Below, one piece after another: positions 19,436-28,625 of a stretch of DNA of 64,000 nt (position 1 is the stretch's first letter; each line of letters begins with the position of its first letter). Origin of the DNA: Sinorhizobium meliloti 4H41 (lineage in GTDB: Bacteria > Pseudomonadota > Alphaproteobacteria > Rhizobiales > Rhizobiaceae); the NCBI RefSeq assembly GCF_000375585.1, contig NZ_AQWP01000011.1:1-64000 (forward strand), given 5' to 3'. The position numbers were made by a program, and so were the translations under genes. The notes under the pieces are model-generated. The model saw only the letters and a program-made list of their open reading frames with translations, had not been told where the DNA came from and did not search any database.

Positions 19436-19861
19436 TCAGACTTTACGGTCGTTCACAGGTTTCGATGACTGATGTTGATTGAGCACGGCTATCGCATCGA
19501 CTTCGACCAGGAAGCCGTAGTGGAGCTCGGATACGGGAACGATAGTGCGCGCCGGACGCACATCTTTGAGCCTTGCGGAATAGACCCGGTTGAAACGGGA
19601 CCAATTGCCCACGTCGACTATATAGGCCGTGACTCTGACGAGATCGGCCGGCGTTCCGCCGGCGGCGTCAAGAACCGCCAACATATTGCCAATAGCCTGG
19701 GCAGCCTGCGTCTCAAAGTGATCGTCGGGAAGTGGCTTGCCATCCGGGCGGATCGGGAGCTGACCTGATATATAGAGATGCTGACCGACCAGCTTCGCCT
19801 GCACGTAATGTCCGGCAGGCTTAGGCGCCCCACTAGTAACAACGTCCTGGGATTTGGTCAT
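19436..19861 (-). CDS. RidA family enamine/imine deaminase
   Basis: From the ATG at 19859-19861 the protein has 141 residues, the usual RidA size. It carries the YISGQLPIRPDG start of the trimer core and GNMLAVLDAAGGTPADLVRVTAYI in the middle. The C-terminal region with RPARTIVPVSEL contains the Arg that binds the substrate carboxylate in active RidA proteins. RidA hydrolyses reactive enamine or imine intermediates made by PLP dehydratases and flavin oxidases. The start overlaps the stop of the upstream gene (TGATG), so the two are translationally coupled. Confidence 0.9.
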   Translation of the reverse strand: MTKSQDVVTSGAPKPAGHYVQAKLVGQHLYISGQLPIRPDGKPLPDDHFETQAAQAIGNMLAVLDAAGGTPADLVRVTAYIVDVGNWSRFNRVYSARLKDVRPARTIVPVSELHYGFLVEVDAIAVLNQHQSSKPVNDRKV

Positions 19862-21039
19862 CACCAACCTCCGAAACGCGACCAATGGGCCTCAACGGCA
19901 TGCGAGCGACCACGGACCACATGATAGGCGGTGTGCTGAGCAGCGGTCGCACACGCGTGGTTCGGCAGGATCCGCACCCGGTCCCCGACCGCGAGATCCG
20001 GCAGGTCGCCATTGGAACCAGGCCGCACGGCGATAATTCCATGCTCCTGGTTAGCGTCAGCGACGATGATCTCACGAAAGGGATCGCCGTCCAGGTCACA
20101 GACCATACCATAGCCTTGATCGACGGCTTGTTTGCTCGTGCCACGGTCCCGTGACAGCGACATCCAACCGCCATCAGTGATAATCCAGCCCTTTTCGCGC
20201 TGATGTCCAATGACGGTCGCGAGAACGCTCAGGGCGATGTCATCGATCTGGCAAGCGCCGATGCCTGCCATAACCAGATCGAAGAACACGAACACGCCGG
20301 CCCGGACCTCGGTGACGCCCGCAAGATTTTCAACATGATGGGCGGTCGGCGTTGAGCCGACGCTGACAATCGGGCATGGCAGGCCCGCGGCGCGCAGAAA
20401 TTTCGCGGCTTCCACAACGGCCAATCGCTCCGCTTCTGCAAAACGCTGCAGTGCCTCCGCGCCACCGCCCCTATAGCTGTCACCGGCATGCGTCAGGACC
20501 CCACGCAGCTCGGCCTCCGCAGTTAAGACCTGCCCGATCTCCAACAACTGGCCCTGACTGGTCGGTGCTACGCCGGAGCGGTGGCCGTCGCAGTCAATCT
20601 CGATCATAGCCGGAATTCGCATTCCGGCATTCCGAGACGCTTCTGCAACCGCCTTTGCCTGCTCGACAGTATCTAAGGTCACTACTAGATCGGCGCCCTG
20701 AGCGCGAAGCTCAACGACATGCGCGAGCTTCGCCGGAGCGATGCCCACCGCATAGATCATATCTCGTACGCCCGCGGCTGCGAACAGCTCGGCCTCTTTG
20801 AGTGTGGAGACGGTCGCCGGTCCCTTGGGCGATTTCATAACCCGCCGCGCAACGTCGATCGATTTCGCGGTCTTGAGATGTGGTCGCAGCGAAACGCCCA
20901 GACGGGAAAGCCGGCTGCCAAGCCGCGCAATATTCCTATCCATTCGGTCGGCATCCAGGATAAGACAGGGCGTTACCAACTGTTGGAGAGTGTACGGAGT
21001 AGCCACACCAGCAGGCGGGTGGATCGTTTCAAGAGCCAT
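19861..21039 (-). CDS. D-threonine aldolase / D-serine dehydratase-like PLP enzyme
   Basis: The ATG at 21037-21039 has GGAG upstream and gives 392 residues. The alanine-racemase-type N-terminal barrel contains the PLP lysine Lys56 in RPHLKTAK. The C-terminal domain has His361 and Cys363 in PNHACAT, matching the zinc ligands of eukaryotic-type D-serine dehydratase and D-threonine aldolase. Such enzymes act on D-beta-hydroxy amino acids, either dehydrating them or cleaving them to glycine and an aldehyde. It is the first gene of a three-gene operon with RidA and a FAD oxidase, and a LysR regulator is divergent. Confidence 0.85.
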   Translation of the reverse strand: MALETIHPPAGVATPYTLQQLVTPCLILDADRMDRNIARLGSRLSRLGVSLRPHLKTAKSIDVARRVMKSPKGPATVSTLKEAELFAAAGVRDMIYAVGIAPAKLAHVVELRAQGADLVVTLDTVEQAKAVAEASRNAGMRIPAMIEIDCDGHRSGVAPTSQGQLLEIGQVLTAEAELRGVLTHAGDSYRGGGAEALQRFAEAERLAVVEAAKFLRAAGLPCPIVSVGSTPTAHHVENLAGVTEVRAGVFVFFDLVMAGIGACQIDDIALSVLATVIGHQREKGWIITDGGWMSLSRDRGTSKQAVDQGYGMVCDLDGDPFREIIVADANQEHGIIAVRPGSNGDLPDLAVGDRVRILPNHACATAAQHTAYHVVRGRSHAVEAHWSRFGGW

Positions 21040-21129
21040 GTTCTGATCTCCATTTCGGATCTCAACTTGTATAGAAACCATAAAGATGGCAATTAATGCT
21101 TTGTGAATTATCACTTCAGGTTCAAGTTA
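21040..21129. promoter_or_regulatory. Divergent promoter region between LysR gene and D-amino-acid operon
   Basis: Only 90 bp separate the two divergent start codons. LysR proteins usually bind such shared regions and control both directions. The segment is more A+T-rich than its surroundings, which suits promoters, but I cannot point to one clear T-N11-A operator by eye. Confidence 0.5.
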
Positions 21130-22047
21130 ATGTTGACATCCGAAGATCTTGCCTTCTTTTCAATTCTGGCGGGCTCGAATTCGCTTGCAGAAAGCGCGAG
21201 AAAACTGAACGTCACGCCTCCCGCAGTCACTCAGCGCCTGCGTGCACTCGAGGAGAAAGTAGGCGTGCGGTTGATCGACCGGTCAGGACCGCGACTGCGA
21301 CTCACTGAGGAGGGCTCATTGGTCGCTTCCCACAGCGTCATTGTAAGTAATGCAATTGAATCCCTGTCCGAGGCGTTGGCTGATCGGAGGGGTTCGGTTC
21401 GCGGACACCTCAGGATCGCCGCACCGCATGGCTTCGGGCGGACCTATGTGGCGCCAGTTGTGGACGCGTTCGCAAGAGATCACAGCGGGGCGACCGCCAC
21501 TCTGCAACTGTCCGATCATCCGGCAGCACTACTCGTTGATAGTTATGACGTTGTCATCCACATCGGCGCTCCAGGTCATCTTGACCAGATCGTCACGACA
21601 CTCGCGCCTAATCCGAGAATTTTGTGTGCGAGTCCGAAGTACCTCGACTCGGCAACACCCATTTCAGTACCCACAGACCTAGCCCGCCATCGTTGTCTAG
21701 CGGTTAGGGAGAACGATGAGGATGTTACACTTTGGCGGTTCAAGGGACCGCGACAGGAGACTGCCACAGTACGCATCGATCCGGTTATGTCGAGCAATGA
21801 TGGAGCCGTCATCCGTGAGTGGGCAATTGCCGGGCAGGGACTAATGATACGTTCAGAATGGAACGTGGCGGCAGATATCTCGGAGGGACGTTTGAGGCAA
21901 GTGCTGCCCAACTGGACGCTCCCACCGGCCGACATTGTCGCAATGCTCGGGTCACGGCATGGGCGAAGCGCGCGGACTGCCGCCTTCCTGGCGATGCTTC
22001 GGCAATCACTGAAGCCGCCGCCCTGGCTCGTCGCTAGCACGCCCTAA
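21130..22047 (+). CDS. LysR-family transcriptional regulator
   Basis: I chose the ATG at 21130, which starts MLTSEDLAFFSILAGSNSLA and gives 305 residues, the normal family length. The N-terminal winged helix-turn-helix has SARKLNVTPPAVTQRLRALEE at residues 23-43. A substrate-binding domain follows from about residue 90 with IAAPHGFGRTYVAPVV. It most likely controls the divergent D-threonine-aldolase-like/RidA/oxidase operon, using a pathway intermediate as coinducer. It ends 4 bp before the convergent aldehyde dehydrogenase gene ends. Confidence 0.9.
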   Translation: MLTSEDLAFFSILAGSNSLAESARKLNVTPPAVTQRLRALEEKVGVRLIDRSGPRLRLTEEGSLVASHSVIVSNAIESLSEALADRRGSVRGHLRIAAPHGFGRTYVAPVVDAFARDHSGATATLQLSDHPAALLVDSYDVVIHIGAPGHLDQIVTTLAPNPRILCASPKYLDSATPISVPTDLARHRCLAVRENDEDVTLWRFKGPRQETATVRIDPVMSSNDGAVIREWAIAGQGLMIRSEWNVAADISEGRLRQVLPNWTLPPADIVAMLGSRHGRSARTAAFLAMLRQSLKPPPWLVASTP

Positions 22048-22051
22048 TCCC

Positions 22052-23479
22052 TCAGAAGCCGAGCATGGCCTTTGTCTCGAGAAATTCCTCGAGCCCATGT
22101 ACGCCATATTCTCGGCCGTTACCCGAACGCTTGTAGCCGCCGAACGCGGCCATCCCGTCCCACGCCGGATAATTGATGTGAACTTGCCCGGCTCGGATTC
22201 GAGAGGCAACCCGCCGCGCGCGTTCGCGATCCGAGGACTGCACATGGGCGCCCAATCCATAAACGGTATCGTTGGCGATAGCGATCGCCTGCTCCTCGTC
22301 GCGATAGGGCATAAGGGCCAATACAGGTCCAAAAATCTCTTCGCGAGCGATGCGCATGTCTGGCTTTACCTCGGAAAAGATCGTCGGTTGTGCGAAGAAG
22401 CCGCTGTGAAGACCGGTCGGACGTCCTGGTCCACCGCACACGAGTTTCGCACCTTCATCGATCCCCGCTCGTATCATGGCTTGCACCCGCTGATATTGCG
22501 CTCCGTTCGCGATCGGACCCATCTCTGTCTTCGGGTCCAACGGGGGACCGACGCGGATAGAACGCGCGGTTTTGCTTGCCAGATCCTCGACTTCGGCAAG
22601 CCGATGAGCAGGGACAAGCATGCGCGTGGGTGCACTGCAGGACTGCCCAACATTGCGCATCCCCGCGAGGACGCCCTTGGGCACCGCTTCGACGAATTCG
22701 GCGTCGTCGAGCAGGATATTGGGTGACTTGCCGCCAAGTTCCTGAACAACTCGTTTAACGGTCGGGGCTGCGGCCTGGGCGACAAGAACGCCCGCTCGGG
22801 TCGAGCCGGTGATCGAGATCATATCCACGTCTGGGTGGCTGGCGAGATGCGCGCCGACGCTTTCGCCAGTGCCATTGACGAGATTGAAAACTCCCGCCGG
22901 GACGCCCGCATCATGCATGACCTCGGCAAATAGCAAGGCGCTATAGGGAGACAGCTCACTGGGTTTCAGAAGAACCGTGCAACCAGCAGCGATCGCTGGC
23001 GCGACCTTGGCGGTGATTTGGTAAAGCGGCCAATTCCACGGCGTGATCAGAGCGCAAACCCCGATCGGCTCTTTCGCTGTCGCCGTCGAGCCAGTTACTG
23101 TGAGGAACTCGTATCTTTTGAGAACCTCCATCTGAACGCGAACATGTTCGGTTGCATAAAAGACTTGCGAGGCGCGCGCGAATCCTATTGCCGCTCCCAT
23201 TTCCATAACAATAGCTTGCGCAAATTGCTCGGCTCTCTGCTGAAGTAGCGCATGAACTCTGCCCAGCAAATCAAGCCTTTCCGCCACAGTGGATCGAGAA
23301 AAAGCAGGAAAGGCCTTACGAGCAGCTGCAACCGCAAGATCGACGTGGGTTGAGTCACCCAAGGCTATTTGACCAATGCTGCGTTCCGAGGCGGGGTCGA
23401 CGACAGGTTGATGTACTGCCTTAGGATGTACCTGCCATTCTCCGCCGATATAGAACTGGCTCTCTCGATTGATCAACAT
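22052..23479 (-). CDS. NAD-dependent aldehyde dehydrogenase
   Basis: Two ATGs lie close together at 23485 and 23479. AGGAG sits immediately before the first but 7 bp before the second, so I chose 23479, giving 475 residues. Catalytic residues are Glu248 in QELGGKSPN and Cys281 in GQSCSAPTRM, with the cofactor motif ITGSTRAG near residue 223. It belongs to the broad ALDH family and could oxidise aldehydes released by the nearby aldolases and oxidases. The long open frame upstream of the start looks non-coding. Confidence 0.9.
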   Translation of the reverse strand: MLINRESQFYIGGEWQVHPKAVHQPVVDPASERSIGQIALGDSTHVDLAVAAARKAFPAFSRSTVAERLDLLGRVHALLQQRAEQFAQAIVMEMGAAIGFARASQVFYATEHVRVQMEVLKRYEFLTVTGSTATAKEPIGVCALITPWNWPLYQITAKVAPAIAAGCTVLLKPSELSPYSALLFAEVMHDAGVPAGVFNLVNGTGESVGAHLASHPDVDMISITGSTRAGVLVAQAAAPTVKRVVQELGGKSPNILLDDAEFVEAVPKGVLAGMRNVGQSCSAPTRMLVPAHRLAEVEDLASKTARSIRVGPPLDPKTEMGPIANGAQYQRVQAMIRAGIDEGAKLVCGGPGRPTGLHSGFFAQPTIFSEVKPDMRIAREEIFGPVLALMPYRDEEQAIAIANDTVYGLGAHVQSSDRERARRVASRIRAGQVHINYPAWDGMAAFGGYKRSGNGREYGVHGLEEFLETKAMLGF

Positions 23480-23807
23480 AGTCATACTCCTTGCCGGAGC
23501 ATGCGGTCGCTCCGAATGAAGCCGGAGAATGCCTGAAATTGGCCGCCCACGACATTGACGTCTCCTGAATGCAGACTTTAGCGTCGAGTTAACGGCTGAC
23601 GCTGACGTTCTACATTGGCAGTAAACATCACGCTCGCTCCAAGCTTGTGGAGAAAGTTGGGGAACATCACGGACATCTAACCCTAGCAGGTCACTGATGC
23701 CGAAAGGCTCCCCGAAAGTGTTGTTGGCTCTCCTTCGATGAGCAAAGAGAAGGGGCGAATGAACCGCCCCAGTCTCATCGTCGCTATAGCACCTGGACGC
23801 AAGATTT
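23480..23807. other. Intergenic region upstream of the aldehyde dehydrogenase gene
   Basis: These 328 bases hold the ribosome site of the aldehyde dehydrogenase gene and presumably its promoter. The same reading frame stays open through the segment, but its composition and lack of family match argue that it is not coding. I see no RNA gene or repeat. Confidence 0.5.
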
Positions 23808-24497
23808 TCAGGCGCGCTGGAGAGCTTGCTCAAGCCCCACTGCGGCAGCCAGCCCGCTTATATCCTTGACCTCGGTGTATTGGTAGAAGGGATTGGCCGG
23901 CTCATGGCCGCGATTGACCCAAACCTTGCTCTTGATGCCCAGATCATAGGCGGTCATTAGGTCGTAGCGGAAGGATGAGGACACATGAGTGATGTCTTCG
24001 GGCCCGCAGCCGAGCTTATCGAGCATATATTCGAAGCCCTTCATCAGAGGTTTGTATGCCCCCACTTCTTCGGCCGTGATTACCATATGGATCGGCGCGC
24101 CCAGCTTTTCGACGTTCGACATGATAAGGCTGTTCATGGAGTTCGACAGGATGACCAGCGGAATTTCCTTGGCCACCCTGGACAGGCCGGCCGGAACATC
24201 CGGGTGCGGACCCCAGGTTGGCACTTCGTCATAGATGCGTTGCGCATCTTCGGGCTTGAACGGGATACCGATGCGTTTGCAGCTGCGCTCGATGGAATTG
24301 TGCACCACTTCGAGCAAAGGTTTCCATGGCCCTAGCACCTCGTCAAGGCGATACCCTCGAAAAGCCTCGACGAACGCAGCCATCGTTTCTGGGGAGAGGC
24401 GCTCGCCGTAAACGCGACGCGCAGCGCCGGCCATATCGTAATTGGTGAGCGTGCCGTAACAATCGAAGGTGACGTATTTCGGCCGAAATTGAGTCAT
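23808..24497 (-). CDS. HAD-superfamily hydrolase, 2-haloacid dehalogenase-like
   Basis: From the ATG at 24495-24497, with AAGGAA upstream, the protein has 229 residues. The nucleophile Asp12 lies in VTFDCYGTLTNYD, where a normal phosphatase would have a second Asp two residues later; the Tyr there is typical of type II 2-haloacid dehalogenases. Motif II is LVILSNSM and motif IV includes SSSFRYDLMTAYDLG with VNRG. Such enzymes hydrolyse L-2-haloacids, though many relatives in amino-acid clusters have unknown roles. It is upstream of, and on the same strand as, the aldehyde dehydrogenase gene. Confidence 0.8.
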   Translation of the reverse strand: MTQFRPKYVTFDCYGTLTNYDMAGAARRVYGERLSPETMAAFVEAFRGYRLDEVLGPWKPLLEVVHNSIERSCKRIGIPFKPEDAQRIYDEVPTWGPHPDVPAGLSRVAKEIPLVILSNSMNSLIMSNVEKLGAPIHMVITAEEVGAYKPLMKGFEYMLDKLGCGPEDITHVSSSFRYDLMTAYDLGIKSKVWVNRGHEPANPFYQYTEVKDISGLAAAVGLEQALQRA

Positions 24498-25040
24498 GGC
24501 GTGTATTCCTTCCAATTTGAGGGCACAGCGTGCCTATCCAGGGTCATCGTTGTGAGCATGCCACCTGTCTAAAGAGGACCTGGTGCCGATAGATCGCAAT
24601 GCGGCATCGACACAGATGCCTTTGCAAGTCCGTCTCTGATCAGTTTCATTTCCCGCGCCTCTTTCCGATATGGGGGCAACCCAACCAGGCGGGGCACGCC
24701 GATTCGCTTGCTGCATTCCAGCCAGTGGAAACACACTGTCATAATTTTGAGGCGCCGGCAATATCTTGTCCAACAATTTCTAAGACGGCCACCGGTCGGA
24801 ATTTTAGGGCCGCTGCGCACGTCGCAGTCAAAGAAGCGTTCATATCGCGCTAGAACGTTGATTATACGGCATTTATTAGCGCGACGTCAGATCATTCTTC
24901 ACGCTGCTCAAGCATTGCCGACCGGCCCAAGCAGCCTAAAATGTTCAATACAAAAAATAAATTGTTGTACAAAAATCTGAATGTGAGATGCTGACGCCAT
25001 TGAGCTGCCCATTCTCGGGCAGGATCTGAATGAGTTGAAG
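24498..25040. other. Intergenic region between divergent HAD and kinase genes
   Basis: No gene is convincing in these 543 bases. The right third is A+T-rich (around 24935-24990), consistent with a promoter for the kinase gene and its partner. No clear inverted repeat was recognised. Confidence 0.45.
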
Positions 25041-26105
25041 ATGGATCACAAACATCAGCCTATGCCAGCCCGCGGCCCGGAGCTTTCTGAGGCCTGCCAT
25101 CCCGTGGGGGCTGCGGAAGCCGAAGAAACCGCCGAGCGGCTCTACGGCGTGCGTGGCTCGGCCACACGCTTCGAGACCGAGAAGGACGACACGTTCCTCC
25201 TCGACTGCGCGGATCGTGGGAAGTTTGTTCTAAAGATCGCTCATCCTTCCGAGCGGATAGATGAGCTGGATTTCCAGGTCGCACTGATGCGTCATCTTGA
25301 GCAGCAGGCCCCGGACCTGCCCATCCCCCGCGCAATTCGCGACCTCGCCGGCGCGGAATTGCCCATCGTCACCACCAGGGCCGGCGAGCGGCGCGTGGTG
25401 CGGCTCATCACCTTCCTCCCCGGTACTCCGCTCGACCGGACATCTTCCACGGCCCCGCAGCGCGAGCGGATCGGCGAAATCCTGGCGAAGCTACGTCATG
25501 CGATGGCTGACTTCTCGCATCCCGCAGACGGCCGGGCTGTGGCATGGGACGTCACGCATCTGCTCGATCTTGCCGATCTGTTGCGCTTCATTCCCTCTGG
25601 CGGCAAACGGGCCTGGACCCTCCGCGCGCTCGAGCGGTTTGCCGAAATCAAACCGAGCCTCGATATGTGCCGGAGGCAGGTGCTCCACAACGACTTCAAT
25701 ACGTCGAACCTGGTCGTCGATCACGCCAGCCCGCAGTTTCTGACCGGCGTCATCGATTTCGGCGATGCGGTCCGTACCGCCATCGCCGTCGATGTCTCCA
25801 CGGCATTGATGAACCAGATGCCAAAAACTTTCGACCATGGCGACCGGCGTGACCTGTTTGACGAACCGCGCGACGTTCTGCGCGGCTATCTCCGCTACGC
25901 CGAACTGACGGACGAGGAGCTCCGCCTCATCCCTTTCCTGTCGATGGGCCGTCTTGCTGTCCGGGCGCTGCTGACGTGCTGGCGCGCCGAAATCTTCCCC
26001 GAGAATAGCCGCTATATCATGCGCAATACCGAAGCCGGCTGGACCCACCTCGAGTGGTTCCACTCGATCTCGACGGCACAAATATCCGATCTTCTGAACC
26101 GATAG
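25041..26105 (+). CDS. Aminoglycoside-phosphotransferase-fold kinase, hydroxylysine/ethanolamine-kinase-like
   Basis: I start at the ATG at 25041 (354 residues); a TTG six bases upstream is possible. The protein has the APH/choline-kinase fold: Brenner motif LHNDFNTSNLVVD with catalytic Asp218, and the metal-binding VIDFGDA with Asp239. These enzymes phosphorylate hydroxyl groups of small amines and amino acids. It lies 8 bp before a class-III PLP gene resembling phospho-lyases. In animals a kinase of this fold (hydroxylysine kinase) makes the substrate of such a lyase. By analogy this kinase would phosphorylate 5-hydroxylysine, ethanolamine or a related amino alcohol. Confidence 0.75.
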   Translation: MDHKHQPMPARGPELSEACHPVGAAEAEETAERLYGVRGSATRFETEKDDTFLLDCADRGKFVLKIAHPSERIDELDFQVALMRHLEQQAPDLPIPRAIRDLAGAELPIVTTRAGERRVVRLITFLPGTPLDRTSSTAPQRERIGEILAKLRHAMADFSHPADGRAVAWDVTHLLDLADLLRFIPSGGKRAWTLRALERFAEIKPSLDMCRRQVLHNDFNTSNLVVDHASPQFLTGVIDFGDAVRTAIAVDVSTALMNQMPKTFDHGDRRDLFDEPRDVLRGYLRYAELTDEELRLIPFLSMGRLAVRALLTCWRAEIFPENSRYIMRNTEAGWTHLEWFHSISTAQISDLLNR

Positions 26106-26113
26106 GAACAGTC

Positions 26114-27484
26114 ATGTCCAAGCAAGCGACCACCCTGCCTAAGGGCTTCCGCGGCGATATGCCAAATGGCTTCAACCCCCAGGATACGTCTCACCTTACG
26201 AGCGAGGAACTGGCCCATGTCGCCCGGCGGCAAAGACTGCTTGGGCCTGCTTACCGCCTCTTTTACAAGTCGCCCGTTGAGATCTCCCGTGGTAAGGGCG
26301 TCTTCCTCTATGACAAGAACGGCAACGAATATCTCGACGCCTACAACAACGTGGTATCGCTGGGTCACTCTCATCCGCGTGTCGTCGAGGCGATCCAGAA
26401 GCAACTCGAGTTGCTCTGTACCCACACGCGGTACATGCAGGAACCCCTGCTGGACTATGCCGAAGCCCTGATCGGTACCTTCGGTGGCGAACTCGGCCGA
26501 ACCGGATGCGCGATGTTCACCTGCACCGGGTCAGAAGCCAACGATCTCGCCCTGCGTATCGCGCGTTACCACACGCGCAAGACCGGGGTCATCGTCACGG
26601 CCGAAGCCTATCACGGCAACAGTGGCGCCGTGGCGGCAATCTCGCCGTCGCTCGGCAAGAAGTCGGCTCTCGATCCCTATCTTCGCACAGTCGCCGCGCC
26701 TGACTCCTACCGCCTCCCCGTCGAGGAAATTGGCCGGCAGATGGCGGAGGATGTCTCGGGGCAGATCGCCGATCTTGAGCGGCACGGTGGCGGCCTGGCC
26801 GCCTTCATTGCCGACTCGGTCTTTTCCTCCGATGGTCTCTACGTCGATCCGACGGACGTATTGGCGCCGGTGGCGGAAGTGGTGCGTAAGGCAGGCGGCC
26901 TGTTCATCGCCGACGAGGTGCAGTCCGGATTCGGGCGGACCGGCGCCCATTTTTGGGGTCACTCCCGTCATAAGGTCGATCCGGACATCGTGACAATGGG
27001 CAAGCCCATGGGCAACGGCTATCCCGTTGCCGGCGTCGTCCTGCGGCCCGAACTCGTCGCGGAATTCGGATCCAGCATGCGCTACTTCAACACGTTTGGC
27101 GGCAACTCCGTCGCTATCGCGGCTGCGCGGGCCGTGCTCGACACAATCCTCGAGGAGGATCTGATGGACAACGCCACCAAGGTCGGGCGCGAAATTCTCG
27201 AAGGCCTTCGGGACCTGCAGAAGAAATATGAATTCGTCGGCGATGTTCGCGGGGCCGGGCTTTATTTCGCTGTCGAACTCGTCAGGGATAGAGACCTGAA
27301 AACGCCGGACATGGATCGTGCGCTTGCAGCCGTCAATGCCTTGCGCGACCGGCGCATCCTCATTTCCGCGACCGGGTCGGACGCTCATATACTGAAGATC
27401 AGGCCGCCGCTCGTCTTCACATCCTCAAACGCGGGGCGCCTGCTTGAGGGGGTCGATGAGGCGCTTCGGTCCGTGCAGATCTAG
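26114..27484 (+). CDS. Class-III PLP enzyme, phospho-lyase-like (AGXT2L family)
   Basis: The ATG at 26114 has AGGAA 5 bp upstream and gives 456 residues. It has the class-III aminotransferase fold with Schiff-base Lys297 in TMGKPMGNGYP and FIADEVQSGFGRTG before it. Residues NNVVSLGHSHPRVVEA, HTRYMQEPLLDYAEAL and YHGNSGAVAAISPS are strongly like animal AGXT2L1/AGXT2L2, which are ammonia-phospho-lyases for phosphoethanolamine and 5-phosphohydroxylysine rather than transaminases. With the kinase directly upstream, a two-step route from an amino alcohol to an aldehyde, ammonia and phosphate is likely. A plain aminotransferase role is the alternative. Confidence 0.75.
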   Translation: MSKQATTLPKGFRGDMPNGFNPQDTSHLTSEELAHVARRQRLLGPAYRLFYKSPVEISRGKGVFLYDKNGNEYLDAYNNVVSLGHSHPRVVEAIQKQLELLCTHTRYMQEPLLDYAEALIGTFGGELGRTGCAMFTCTGSEANDLALRIARYHTRKTGVIVTAEAYHGNSGAVAAISPSLGKKSALDPYLRTVAAPDSYRLPVEEIGRQMAEDVSGQIADLERHGGGLAAFIADSVFSSDGLYVDPTDVLAPVAEVVRKAGGLFIADEVQSGFGRTGAHFWGHSRHKVDPDIVTMGKPMGNGYPVAGVVLRPELVAEFGSSMRYFNTFGGNSVAIAAARAVLDTILEEDLMDNATKVGREILEGLRDLQKKYEFVGDVRGAGLYFAVELVRDRDLKTPDMDRALAAVNALRDRRILISATGSDAHILKIRPPLVFTSSNAGRLLEGVDEALRSVQI

Positions 27485-27588
27485 GACCCGCCACCATGCA
27501 GCCGGGCCGCACAATATTATCTCCCTTGCTCTACGCCGCTGCATGTGGCGTAGGTATGCGAGCAAAATCAACGAGCAAAGCCTAAGCC

Positions 27589-28272
27589 ATGCCGCCGCTG
27601 CACGTCAGGAATCAAGCCGAAGATCTTGAGATGAATGTCGAGCCCTTGCCCGCTAGCGCGGTGGAAGTACTGACCCACGCCTTGCGACGGCGCATCTTGT
27701 CGGGAGATTTCCGACCAGGCGAGTTCCTCCGCGACGTGAAGATGTGCGAGGAGCATTCGACCTCGCGGCACACATTCCGTACAGCAGCCCAAGTGCTAGT
27801 CACGCAGGGCCTGCTGCGTCAGATACCTAACCGAGGCTTTGTGGTGCCCGAATTCGGACCCGACGATATTGTCGATATCACACGCGTGCGCGGCGCCATC
27901 GAGGGCGAGGCCATTCGTCTGATCGTGCTGACCGGGCTCATCCCACCTCTCGCGCTGGAGGCGGTCGAGGTGATGCGCACGTCGACTCTATCCTCCGACA
28001 GATCCCTGCTGGTTGGCGCGGACCGTGACTTCCACCGCGCGATTATCGCCGCTAGCGGCAGCGCTCGGCTGAAGCGAACCTATTCAGACCTCGAGGGCGA
28101 GATCGAGCTTCTCCTCGCACAGCGGCAGGATTTCTACGCCACTGCCGAAGAAATGGCGGAAGAACACGAGCGGCTCATCAACAGTTTGAAAAGCCGCCAC
28201 TACGATACGGCGCGGGAGGCGTTCCAGGAGCACTGGGAAGATCTCCAGATCAAATTGCTTGATCAACGCTGA
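27589..28272 (+). CDS. GntR-family regulator with FCD domain
   Basis: The 227-residue protein has an N-terminal winged helix with LTHALRRRILSGDFRPGEFL and a following RHTFRTAAQVLVTQGLL recognition region. A helical FCD ligand domain comes after, with ADRDFHRAIIAASG and EHERLINSLKSRH holding the usual His and Asp metal ligands. A second possible start is the ATG at 27631. It lies about 100 bp after the PLP gene on the same strand, and probably represses the kinase/phospho-lyase pair until a substrate or product binds. Confidence 0.85.
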   Translation: MPPLHVRNQAEDLEMNVEPLPASAVEVLTHALRRRILSGDFRPGEFLRDVKMCEEHSTSRHTFRTAAQVLVTQGLLRQIPNRGFVVPEFGPDDIVDITRVRGAIEGEAIRLIVLTGLIPPLALEAVEVMRTSTLSSDRSLLVGADRDFHRAIIAASGSARLKRTYSDLEGEIELLLAQRQDFYATAEEMAEEHERLINSLKSRHYDTAREAFQEHWEDLQIKLLDQR

Positions 28273-28625
28273 CCAGCGCTCCGCGCCCATAACCGGCGAG
28301 GCGACGCTGTGGATGCCGGCGCCGCCGGTTCGACGCGGAGCAAGCACCATCTCGGGTGCTTCCACTCCGGCTGGGACAAGATGCTGGTCGATGCCATGAC
28401 CGTGCGGATGACGCTCAAGCCGCAGAGCCTCAGCCGCGTACCGGCCGGATTCCTTGGCCCATCAGCACAAACTCGGGACCAAAGGTCAGGTTGGCTCTTT
28501 CGATTTCGCGTGGAGGGTGATGCAACCTCGAAGCGCCGAGGCGGAGCCGCCATTTGCCAGTCCGCAAAGGATAAAACACCATTACCCGCTTCTCAGCGCC
28601 TACCGCAAAGGCTAATGATGCCGCC
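28273..28625. other. Intergenic region, possibly containing a decayed gene
   Basis: No intact gene is seen in these 353 bases. On the minus strand a short stretch near 28430-28500 reads EIERANLTFGPEFVL before a stop, faintly like the C-terminus of a malic-type enzyme. This is too short to call. Confidence 0.35.

Noticed and set aside
23486..23833. A long in-frame extension of the aldehyde dehydrogenase gene
   Set aside because: The extension is basic and lacks any family match, while a strong AGGAG fits the internal start at 23479.
28430..28503. A minus-strand stretch resembling a malic-type enzyme C-terminus
   Set aside because: Only about 15 residues look similar before a stop, which is too little to call a pseudogene.
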